DNA of 64,000 bases. It comes from Plenodomus lindquistii (lineage: Eukaryota; Ascomycota; Dothideomycetes; Pleosporales; Leptosphaeriaceae). Each line of letters opens with the position of its first letter. The first letter of the stretch is position 1. The notes beneath the pieces were generated by a model. That model made no database searches. It saw only the letters and a list, made by a program, of their open reading frames with translations, and had not been told where the DNA came from. The translations under genes and the position numbers were made by a program. The stretch is taken from positions 2,604,001-2,668,000 of the forward strand of contig JANUWI010000002.1 of assembly GCA_025504975.1 (NCBI GenBank), given 5' to 3'. Positions 54,082 to 64,000 of the stretch are shown here, in pieces.

Positions 54082-56826
54082 TCATTCCTTATTCTTCCCC
54101 TTCTCCATTTGGCTGGCATTGCTATATGTCTTGCTCTCATCTCCCTCCTCTCTTCTTTTATGTCTCTTCTTCCTCGCGTCTCCATTTTTTTTTCCGTCTT
54201 CCTGTTTCGCCTTCGCTTTCGCTTCAGTCCTTTTCGCTTCAGTCCTTTTCGCTTCAGCCTCTTCCGCTTTGTTCTCTTTTGACAGTGTCTCCCTCTTTTC
54301 ACTCATACCCGCTTTCTTTTCATTGATCCACTTCTCAGCAGGTTCCATTATCCTCGCTATCCTCTCGGTCGCCCACATCCGCTTCAGTTCCCCCACCTTC
54401 CTTTCCTTCTCCTCTCCTTCCTTGCCTTGCCGCCCTTGCTCTCGTCCCATGCGAAATTCACTCAGATTGATACCAGACCAACGTAAAGAACCTAGCACCA
54501 ACAGGGCAGTTATAACTATGGTCAGAATCTCTGTACTGACTTAAAAGACTGTCAGTCACGTCCTTCTACAGCGTGCAAGAACATAGACTCACTGAATATG
54601 CCAGCCATCTTCCCGCTGTGATAAACGGGCTCGGATTTGGCACCTCCGTCATCGGTACTCTGTGGAACGCGGAGATTCTCGAACCCTTGGAAATTCAAGG
54701 CGAAAAGTGCGGTCAGGAATGCCAAAGGGGCAAAGATTATGGTGACGAATGCGAAACCGATCGCTGCGGTGCTGAGTAGAACGCTGGCGTGCGAGTCCTG
54801 GACGCTGGCATATGTACGCTTTAGATTGAGCAGATCTTGGACGCTCTTTTCTATACGCTCCGCATCGCCATTGATTTTCTGGGTCCTCTTGTTGTAGCCT
54901 TCAAGGATCTCCCGCGCCTCCTCAACGCGACTCCATACATCAGCGTATTCGGGTTCCTCTTCCAATCGTGTATCGTGCCGGGCATCGCGACTGATGATGA
55001 AATTTTCTAGTATCTCTTTTTGCTGCGCCAATACGTGTTGTATCATGGCCAGCTCGCTGCGACAGTCTGAAAGATCAAGATGGAAGCGCTTTTCCGTCTC
55101 GAACCTGATAGAGTTGCGGTCGGTGCCCTCAGTATATTTGTGGACATCTGCCAGGATTGAGACAACGAATCCCTCAAACAGATCGAGCGCTGGAGGGTAT
55201 TTGAAATTCTCGATGACTCTTTCTTTGCCAAAGGCTTCGATAGCAACCGCAATGTGAACTCCAAGATTCAGATATGGATCATCGTGGGGTATCCTAGGAA
55301 ATTCATCTAACGGTTCTGATTGAGATGATTTTACATCATACGTGCGGTCACTTTGCAACATCCAAAACTCTTCCGCTATGTCGGTGTAACCATGGGCGGT
55401 AATTACTATCCCATCAAACTTCCATAACCATAGCTGAGGTACGATGAGAAGAGGAAAAGTCTCAATGGACGAAGATCTCTTGAATTGCCTTGAAACCACC
55501 TGATCATTATTCCGCTCTTCCAGGTCCTTCGCGCCGAGTCCAGGGTAGTACGATTCGTCTAGTGTGCGCTCTAGATGAACAGTGCATTCCGAGGCGAAAG
55601 GACCCGAAACTCGCGTGGTCAATCTTTCGCGAAAAGCTTCGTAATGCTCTCGACGAGTCTTGTGTACAGTATTGGTGGTGATTCTTAGGCATGGAAACTA
55701 TGTCTGTGAGTGGTGTACTATACAAGGACTCGTCGAACATACCACAATCATGGTACAGAGTTCAGGGTTGCATTGTTCCACTGGTCTCGACCAATGGCCC
55801 ACTTCTCGATAATTCAAGTAAGGATCCCCTGTGGTGGCAAGCGATGATTGAAACCAGCTCTCGAAAACGTGTGCAAGACTGGGTGAGATGATTTTCAAGA
55901 TTCCCTGCAACTATTAGCACCTGTAACTGTGATTCTGTAAATCACAATCTAACATAGATAATCAATCCCTAGGACTTGTCAGTCAGGCTTCGCCGGGATA
56001 TGTCAAGGCCTCAAAGGGGTTTCTTTACATCAGTAGCCGGTACATGAACTGCGGTGAGATTTGTGAGAAAACTCTCGCTTTTCCATCGATATCTCTGGAA
56101 TCTGTTTGAATGTAAATCGTGCAAGCTAATATGCCTGACTTCTTCACGATAGCTGTTAGGCCAAGTACTGACGGAGATTAATTCCCGGTCTGAATGGTAA
56201 CGAGAAACGTTGAGGTCCAATATTTGTCGGAGTCGCTTGTCATGCACGAGATGATATCTTTCCAACGATTGACCAAATTCGCTGGGAGGCTGTTCAAACC
56301 TATATCCATGTCCTGAATCCGCACCGTTCATCCGTAAGGTCGATACCGTTTTCACTAGTCCATGATTTACGGCTCTGGATAAAAGACGTTCTTCGCCAGG
56401 TAAGTCATTCTGCAAAAAGAGATGTTGTTGGGTGGTGGGCAATGCCCGAATGAGGTTGCTGAAAGCGGTGTCCACGATCAGAGGGTCGCAGGCGGTGCGG
56501 TCAAGATCGAGACCTGTCCAAAAGTGGAATTCCTCTTCATTGAATTCATCACATACTTCCATTACGTCGTCTATGAAGCTGGAGACATCCGAAGCAAGAA
56601 GTGGCTGATCATTATCAATACATCGCAATTTGAATTTTCTCAAGGCCGCATCGAACTTATTCCTTAAACGGGTGGGTTGGGAGAAATCCCCTGGAACTGT
56701 CGAATAAGTCAGATCAGATTCGATCGGGATGTAGATGTTCCAAGAAGCAAAGGACAACGAGGGCATTGATTGCAATATTCTCGAGCATAGCTTACTTATT
56801 TGGGAGGCAGTCGCATTCGCCTCCAT
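54082..56826 (-). CDS. CorA-like membrane protein with long N-terminal region
   Basis: Four exons on the minus strand, 56029-56826, 55743-55904, 54593-55697 and 54082-54539, with introns of 124, 45 and 53 nt, give about 840 aa. The C-terminal part follows a common fungal CorA-like layout. It has RTLDESYYPGL (near 364), NNDQVV and QLWLWKFDG, then a coiled coil, then LKRTYASVQDSHASVLLS. Two membrane helices come next, residues 625-653 (IGFAFVTIIFAPLAFLTALFALN) and 690-705 (STEILTIVITALLVLG). I see no GMN motif, which true CorA magnesium channels need, so transport is doubtful. The tail is Lys/Glu-rich with a 15-bp-repeat-coded KRTEA run. The N-terminal 280 residues, ending VHVPATD, resemble the section before CorA in fungal NLR-associated proteins. 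An acceptor-like AG near 56856 suggests a possible 5' UTR intron; the start is uncertain. Confidence 0.72.
54221..54265 (-). repeat. 15-bp in-frame tandem repeat in the CorA-like C-terminus
   Basis: Three adjacent 15-bp units (GCTTCAGTCCTTTTC twice, the third with several changes) code repeated KRTEA on the minus strand. Confidence 0.85.
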
Positions 56827-59000
56827 CGCGACAATCAATTCTGATACCCACGATCCAAGATCCTGAAACCAAACGTAAGTCAAAAAAGTTCTCACTTACA
56901 ATCGCGCCCCTCCGGTTGCTCTTAACAGATCTCCTCCGCCCCCACACGCACCCTCCACCCGCATATCACCTCAGCCCGAATGCAAGCACAGGCGAGAGTG
57001 GTCAGCAAAACAATCTACGCTCACACTCCTGAGGTTTTTCAAGTCCTTTAAAAGTACAAGGATAGCTCGGCTCATGTGCAACTCGCTGCAAGACTCCGGA
57101 ATCGACATGCGGCGTGCGAATCACAAGGCAGCTGGGGCGCCATGTACGGTTGAGGGGGCGGGAATACGCGCTGACACCGGTCATATGCGTGGTTGTAATA
57201 GAGGTGTTGGGCGAGGAGTGCGTCCGCGGAAGGAGGATTGGCAAGATGGCGAGGGTGATGTAAGAAGCTGACTCTACTCTAGCTGAGTGAGACGCGGCTC
57301 ACGGAAGGAAGGCAGCCTTGATGGCTGACCGAGGGGCTGTGCTTGCATGACCTGATTGGAAGGAGCAATTGACCACAAGTTGTGAGCAGCCACCAACTCA
57401 TCGATGCGACGCACTCTTCTTGCAAGCTTCGATATGCCAAAATAGCCTGTGCCTGGCATACACTTGCAGTACTGTAGATATGGCATAGTCGCAATGCGCA
57501 CTGGCGAACTTGTATGGTATCCATTGGTTCCACAAGGTCGCTAACATCATGTGACACCACACGCACACTCTGACAAAAACACACAAGAATCGAGTGAAAA
57601 TAGTCGTTACGCTCTGACCAAGTGAAGGCATCGAGCGCTTCAGCACAGATATTTTGCAAGGTGGAGATGGAATCTGGGGTATATCGATAAGAGTGGGGGC
57701 AGGGCAGCCTCACCGCAGGGCGACATGGCTCTTCGAACCATGCGGTGGTGCTGGGGCAGCTTCTCTGAAGGAGAAGCACTCCTGTTGCCTAGAATGCACG
57801 TTAGTGAATCTCAACTTATAGAAGCATAATCACTAAAACCCTAATTGATTTAAAAAGTAAAGTTAACTTTTTCTTCACTGTCACCTGTGCTGACTTGGAA
57901 TGTTCCACGTACAGTCTGTTGATGAGCGTGATGTTCACTTATCATCCTCACCGTGAGTTAGTAATGGGAGGCTTGTAGATAAATTTGTCTCTGCGTCTGG
58001 AGCATGAAGAGGTTGATTCTGGAGGTGGCTATATGGGTTCCGTTAGTCGCCGTAGCGCAGGTCCCTGGCAAGCCGTGACCAATGGCATACAGCTAGAAGT
58101 GCCACACCCAAATACTCAGATATTCGCCAGTGGTTTCACGGACAAACTTCTTGATGAAGATACGATATTCACATGGAGTATATGGCTGTGTCAGACTATA
58201 CAGTATGCAAAATATTTCGCACTCCAAGTTCCAAAGATGCACTGGGGACGGGACTTCTGTGAGTAAGACCCTGATCTTCGGTCATGCATACTTGGTAATG
58301 CGCGGCTCTTGAGTTGATGGGATTGGTTGGTTGAGATGGGCTGTAAGAAGGCGGTCAAGGCGCATGTATAGTGAAACTCGCCACACAAGGACAGCAGCCT
58401 CTTGCAACGTGGGCTGCGACATGGCCCGACGGCAGTGGCTGTTACCGCCTGCCTCTACCAGACAAATAGGGTGGCAAACACTGTCAGCGCTCAGCACCGA
58501 AATGTGGAAAACTGGAGAAACGGCGGCCGGCAGAATAAAATCTCTGGCCGAGTGGTTGGGGCTGGGCCTTGTCGACTGCTGCGAGGGATTGCATGTGGGC
58601 AAAGTGTGTCCGGTTGGGTTGGGAAGCCAGACGCAGGGGCCACGCGCTATCTTATCGGCTTACGCTGGCCAAAAAAATCTCAAAGCGAGGCAGCCCACCA
58701 ACAAGGCCAGAGTGATAAAAAGCCCGTCAAGAGACTTTCGTGTACTCTCTCCCCACTCACTCTCCCTCTGGGCTCACCCACGGCTGTTTTCTTCTTTATC
58801 CCGTCTTCAGGCTGCGTAGACGCTGCGAGTGCCACTTCTCGCGTCTTTTTGCACCCAGAGATACCCCGATAGATTTTCCCGTCTATCCTTCACACACCGA
58901 AAAGTTTTAGGGCCCCGCCTTTGTCCATATAAGGATCTCCGCCCGCCCTCTCTCGCAAACTCTACACCACCACCCTCTCTCCCCCAACACTCTTTGCAAA
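56827..59000. other. Intergenic region: CorA-like 5' flank and eEF3 promoter
   Basis: About 2.2 kb with no supported gene. ORFs at 57279-57779 (166 aa, minus) and 57985-58266 (93 aa) have no recognized domain. The last 300 bp before the eEF3 ATG include polypyrimidine tracts (about 58736-58790 and 58960-58990), typical of highly expressed fungal genes. Confidence 0.5.
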
Positions 59001-62000
59001 ATGGCTCCCGCTGCTTTGCAAGACTCGGCTGTCAAGTCTGAGAACTCAAAGGCCCTCAAGGCCCTCGAGGAGCTTATGGGCAAGTTGACCGTCTCAAAGG
59101 CCCAGGACGAGATCAACGCTGCCGCCAGCGCCATCGCCACATTTATCAATGGCGACATTGAGGAGGCTGACGCTCCCACAAAGTATGTCGACGATTTTAT
59201 TCTGCCCCGCCACCCCGCCCCCGCCATGGCACGAGACTGACAACAACCTCCAGGGCCGTCGAACTGCTCACCAAGCAGCTCGCCAGCAAGAAGGATGCCG
59301 TCGCCCGCGAGCGCGCCCTTGACGCCATCCGTGCTATTGCCCAGCACGCCCACGTCAACGCCGCCGTCGAGCCCTACCTCGTTCACCTTCTCCCCAATGT
59401 GCTTGCGGCCGTTGGTGACAAGATGAGCGGCGTCAAGGTGGCTGCTCAGACCGCCGCCGAGGCCATCGTCATGGCTGCGAACCCCAACGCCGTCAAGGCC
59501 ATCATCCCCCACATCATCCACTCGCTCGAGAACGCACAAAAGTGGCCTGAAAAGATGACCGACTTGAAGTGCATCGAGGCTCTCACCAAGAGCGCACCCG
59601 CACAGATGGCTTTCCGCGTCCCCGACCTGATTCCCGTCATTTCTGGTGCCATGTGGGACACCAAGCCCGAGGTTAAGAAGGCTGCCTACGGCACCATGGA
59701 GATTCTCTGCTCCTTGATCTCCAACAAGGATATTGAGCGCTTCATTCCCGAGCTCATCAAGTGTATCGCCAAGCCTGAGAACGTCCCCGAGACAGTTCAC
59801 TTGCTCGGTGCCACCACCTTCGTCACTGACGTCCACGAGCCCACTCTCGCCATCATGGTTCCCCTGCTTGAGCGTGGTCTCGTTGAGCGCGAGACTGCCA
59901 TCAAGCGTAAGTCTGCCGTCATTATCGACAACATGTGCAAGCTTGTCGAGGACCCCCAGATTGTCGCCGCTTTCTTGCCCCGTCTGATGCCGGCGCTTGA
60001 GAAGAACCACGACAACCTTGCTGACCCCGAGGCCCGTGAGAAGACCCGCCAAGGTCTCGACACCCTCATCCGTGTCGGTCACGTCGAGAACGGCAAGATC
60101 CCCGAGCTTGAGAAGGCCGGTGATATCGCCACCATCGCCGCCAACCTCAAGGCCGTCCTCCCCTCCAAGTTCAAGATCGACGAGCGCTTCACCCCCGTCG
60201 TCAACTACATCGGTGCCATTGGTGGCCAGCTCATCGACGAGAAGGCATATGACCCTATCAACTGGCAGGCCAACGCTGGTCCCTTCGTTGCTGTCCTTGT
60301 CGGTGATGAGGAGGCCAAGGACGTCACCGACAACCTTCGCAAGCGCTCCCTTCCAGGTGCCGCTGCCGAGAACGCCGTTGAGCCTGATGAGGAGGAGGGC
60401 GAGGATCTCTGCAACTGCACATTCAACTTGGCCTACGGTGCCAAGATCTTGCTCAATCAGACTCATCTCCGTCTGAAGCGTGGTCAGCGTTATGGTCTTC
60501 TCGGACCCAACGGTTCCGGAAAGACCACCCTCATGCGTGCCATCAACAACGAGCAGGTCGAGGGTTTCCCCAAGCAGAGCGAGGTCAAGACCGTCTACGT
60601 CGAGCACGACTTGGACTCTGCCGATACTGAGCAGACCGTTCTTGGCTGGACCATCAAGAAGCTTCAGTCTGTGGGCATCAACAAGCCCGAGGCTGAGGTC
60701 CAGGCTACCCTGAACGAGTTCGGTTTCTCCGACGCCATGTACAGCGGACCCATTGGTGCGCTTTCTGGTGGATGGAAGATGAAGCTTGCGCTCGCGCGTG
60801 CCGTCTTCGAGCAGCCCGATATCCTGCTTCTCGACGAGCCCACCAACCACTTGGACGTCAAGAACGTCAAGTGGCTCGAGGACTACCTCATCAACTCTCC
60901 CTGCACATCCATTGTCATCTCCCACGACAGCAAGTTCTTGAACCACGTCATCCAGCACGTTATTCACTACGAGCGCTTCAAGCTCAAGCGTTACCGTGGT
61001 AACCTTGACGACTTCGTCAAGCGTGTGCCCTCAGCCAAGTCTTACCACGAGCTGAGCGCCTCCGACATGGAGTTCAAGTTCCCCGAGCCCGGTTTCCTCG
61101 AGGGTGTCAAGACCAAGGCCAAGGCCATTCTCCGTGCCACCAACATGAGCTTCCAGTACGAGGGTACCTCCAAGCCCCAGATCGCCGACATTACCTTCCA
61201 GTGCTCGCTCGGTTCGCGTATTGCCGTCATTGGTCCCAACGGTGCCGGAAAGTCCACCCTTGTCAACGTTTTGACTGGTGAGCTTGTCCCCACCAAGGGT
61301 GAGATCTACCACCACGAGAACATCCGTATTGCGTACATCAAGCAGCACGCGTTCGCACACATCGATCACCACTTGGACAAGACTCCTTCCGAGTACATTC
61401 AATGGCGTTTCCAGACTGGTGAGGACCGTGAGACCATGGACCGCGCCAACAAGATCGTCACTGAGGAGGACGAGAAGGCCATGGACAAGATCTACAAGAT
61501 TGAGGGCACACAACGTCGCGTCATCGGCATCAACTCCCGCAGGAAGTTCAAGAACTCCTACGAATACGAGTGTTCGTTCGCTCTCGGTGAGAACGTTGGT
61601 CTCAAGAACGAGCGATGGACACCCATGATGACTGCTGACAACGCCTGGATTCCTCGTTCCGAGATCATGGCTTCCCACTCCAAGATGGTTGCTGAGGTCG
61701 ATCAGAAGGAGGCCCTCGCCTCCGGTCAGTTCCGCCCTCTGGTCCGCAAGGAGATTGAGGCCCACTGCGCCAACTTCGGTCTTGACGCTGAGCTTGTTTC
61801 TCACTCGCGTATGCGTGGTCTTTCTGGTGGTCAGCGTGTTAAGGTCGTCCTCTCGGCCTGCTCATGGCAACGCCCCCACTTGATCGTCCTCGATGAGCCC
61901 ACCAACTACCTCGACCGTGATTCCCTAGGAGCTCTTTCCAAGGCTATCAAGACCTTCGAGGGTGGTGTTATCATCATTACGCACTCTTCCGAGTTCACTG

Positions 62001-62313
62001 AGGGTCTCACCGAGGAAGTCTGGGCTGTCATGGATGGTCGCATGACTCCCTCTGGACACAACTGGGTTCAAGGACAAGGTGCAGGACCTCGTCTTGCGAA
62101 GGATGATGGAGAGGAAGAAATCAAATACGATGCCATGGTATTACGCACGTCCTTGTGTTGTCTACGAGATGCTAACTACTGTCCCAGGGTAACAAGATCG
62201 AGTCTACGAAGAAGAAGGCTAAGTTGACATCTTCGGAAATGCGCAAGAAAAAGAAGGACCGCATGGCACGCCGCAAGCGTGGCGAGGAGGTCTTCTCCGA
62301 CGAGGACGAGTAA
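59001..62313 (+). CDS. TEF3: Translation elongation factor 3 (fungal eEF3)
   Basis: Three exons, 59001-59182, 59254-62137 and 62188-62313, with introns of 71 and 50 nt, give 1063 aa (yeast Yef3 has 1044). HEAT repeats fill residues 10-330. ABC domain 1 has Walker A GPNGSGKTT, signature LSGGWKMKLALARA and Walker B ILLLDEPTNHLD. ABC domain 2 has GPNGAGKST, LSGGQRVKVVLSA and LIVLDEPTNYLD, with the chromodomain-like insertion (NSRRKFKNSYEYE to RSEIMASHSKMVAEVD) between them. The Lys-rich C-terminal tail (KKKKDRMARRKRGEE) comes from the last exon and matches the ribosome-binding tail of yeast Yef3. eEF3 is essential in fungi and releases E-site tRNA during elongation. Codon use in exon 2 is strongly biased (AAG, GTC, CTC/CTT), as expected for a very highly expressed gene. 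Confidence 0.98.
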
Positions 62314-63877
62314 GCTTGTCGTCGCTCTGCCCTTTTCGTGGATCCAAAAGTTTTCTTTGGTTCTTGGTTCGTTCGTGTGGCATGAAGGTTTGCTCAAGCA
62401 AGAGTTGCATGACAGGCCTATATGATACCAGGCTATGAGTAATGCGGTATGTGTGTTCATGGTCGGCGTCTCGGGTAACAAAATTTAGCATGATTGATGT
62501 CTGATTCCGTCTCTTCAGAGGATAGAACAATAGATTTCCATAAACACTTCATATGTTTGACATTGTTGCTTGTGACATTTGCGAAATCAGAGATCGATCG
62601 TGGTAAAGATGGCATGGCACATGCCATCTTCACGTAGTCGTCGGACTTGTACACAGCATGGCTGACGCGATGCTGGCACGTCGACCACTGATCAACGAAC
62701 GCGGTTGCTCGGTGTTGGTCTGCTATATCGAACAAGCACACGATGACGATGCGCTAAGATCAGTCATGAAGGTTACATCTCTTGCGACAACCTCTTAGCC
62801 TTACCACGTGGTCTGGTACAGCGTCCTACCCAGTGTCAACCTACGTACCAAACAGCATCACTCCGCACAACTGCCATCAAGCCAACCTTCAGCTAATCTC
62901 TCGCCATTACAGCAACCAAGCCCACTCCACTATGCTAGACCAGCTCCCGGCTTTTCTGCAGACAGCTAAGTGCCCAACAATCAGTCAAAGCCGAAGGTTC
63001 ATCAGTGCCAATCACTCACGCTAGAGTAAGACTTTACGTTGGCGAGCGTGTACAACGTGTGCAAATGGGAGAAAGGTAAAGGGGTTCTATGCGCTTTGCA
63101 AACAACACGACTGTTCTATGGTAGATACTCTGCACAAGATCCACGTGTGTATCGTTACATTCGAGGTGTATCAGCTACGTTGGAGGTTAATCGTGTAGCT
63201 GTGACATGACGCTAGAAGGTTGCGTGGTTTTAATGTTTGAGGACTTGTAGCTGTCGAGCATACTCATTGTGCGTTTTTATGGGTTGGGAATGGTAGTGTA
63301 GCCATGAGAATGTCACGGAGAAGCTGGATAACTGTTACAGAACGTGCTCTTAATCTGTTATTAGCATGTATGTTGTCTCAACTAGACCTTTATCTCCCTT
63401 CCCATTAAACTTCCTATCTCAGCATGTTTCCTATCCTTTACCTGTAACTTCATGTTCATCAGCATCCTTGTGCCGACCCCTGGGAACCTTTAACCTCCAC
63501 TTTCTTCACGGTCATAATGCAATTGCCTACCGAGAAGTCTACAACACGGAGATGGTTTATATCTTGCGAATTACAAGTGCTTGTGATGTCTACATGAAAC
63601 GAACTCTACTCGGCCTGGACTTGGAACTTCCCGTCATCTGCGATTCAAAGGCAGAGGGGACCTGTGACTTCAGGTGAATTCCAAATACAAGTAAACAGAT
63701 ATTGTCAATGAACGGCACAGTTTTGCACCCTTATATCTATTACTACCAATGTTTTGCATCCTCTCCACATCGCGATAGCCGATTCCCACGCTTTTAGTGA
63801 GTTTGTGTGATCGCGACATGGTATATTCCTTGAATCTTGATCCATGCAACGAGTAGACCTCCCAACCAGCAATGCAT
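62314..63877 (+). other. Intergenic region downstream of eEF3
   Basis: About 1.56 kb holding the eEF3 3' UTR and no supported gene. ORFs at 62782-63024 and 63366-63677 show no family character. Confidence 0.5.
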
Positions 63878-64000
63878 CTATGGCTCCTGCGCCGTGGGTG
63901 CCAACACTGGCGCCGCTTCTGGAGGTCTAGGACGCTTCTTTGTCCGCCTGCCCTGTCGCATGGCCATCTTCGCTTCCCTTTCTGTCAACGTCTCTAAGTA
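63878..64000 (-). CDS. Possible C-terminal end of a gene extending beyond the right edge
   Basis: The minus strand is open from the edge to a stop at 63878. It codes a basic segment (EREAKMAMRQGRRTKKRPRPP) and then a Pro/Ala-rich end. Its composition resembles a charged C-terminal tail of a nuclear or ribosome-associated protein. With 40 residues only, this is weak. Confidence 0.35.
   Translation of the reverse strand, partial: YLETLTEREAKMAMRQGRRTKKRPRPPEAAPVLAPTAQEP

Noticed and set aside
57279..57779. 166-aa minus ORF between the CorA-like and eEF3 genes
   Set aside because: No splice signals, domain or start context; Cys/Ser-rich random composition.
58907..60967. 686-aa minus ORF
   Set aside because: It is the antisense shadow of strongly codon-biased eEF3; its Leu/Val/Gly/Asp-rich composition is what the reverse of biased codons gives.
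61031..61804. 257-aa minus ORF
   Set aside because: Same antisense artefact over the second ABC domain of eEF3.

Overview
The window reads as nuclear DNA of a filamentous ascomycete (Pezizomycotina; a Dothideomycete of the Pleosporales kind is my best guess, by inference only). Genes on both strands are split by short GT-AG introns, mostly 40-70 nt. There are HET-domain genes, fungal eEF3, fungal-type Rrn7, and lineage-specific membrane and unknown-function families. There is no operon structure. Exon joins were made by eye from splice signals, reading phase and family similarity; nearly all close in frame.

Layout. 1-7.3 kb is a plant-polysaccharide block: the 5' end of an MFS sugar transporter, a GH31 alpha-xylosidase, a small EthD-like protein and a secreted GH27 alpha-galactosidase. 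7.8-22 kb is mostly conserved cell biology: a membrane protein, palmitoyl-protein thioesterase, acetyl-CoA hydrolase (ACH1), a Whi5/Nrm1-like G1/S repressor, a four-helix membrane protein with a long disordered tail, and mitochondrial adrenodoxin reductase (ARH1). 22-31.5 kb is accessory: two large unknown fungal proteins, a membrane protein with an uncertain splice junction, and an intron-containing tRNA-Asp. 32.5-45 kb is housekeeping: a Cic1-like L1-domain ribosome-assembly factor, a Tos4/Plm2-like FHA protein, ubiquitin-eL40, RRN7, eIF5A and VPS52. 45-57 kb is an allorecognition-type island: a decayed duplicate of a HET gene's 5' end, an intact HET gene, a 2OG-Fe(II) oxygenase, a second HET gene on the other strand, an AT-rich block and a CorA-like membrane protein. 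59-62.3 kb holds eEF3, and the right edge clips what may be another gene.

Functional links. The xylosidase, galactosidase and transporter fit xyloglucan or galactomannan side-chain use, and GGCTAA-type motifs (XlnR/Xyr1-like) lie upstream of two of these genes. Ubiquitin-eL40, Rrn7, Cic1-like, eIF5A and eEF3 are all growth or translation genes. The Whi5/Nrm1-like gene has MCB (ACGCGT) motifs upstream, matching the known MBF feedback circuit. The most novel part is the HET / decayed HET / CorA-like stretch at 44.8-56.9 kb.
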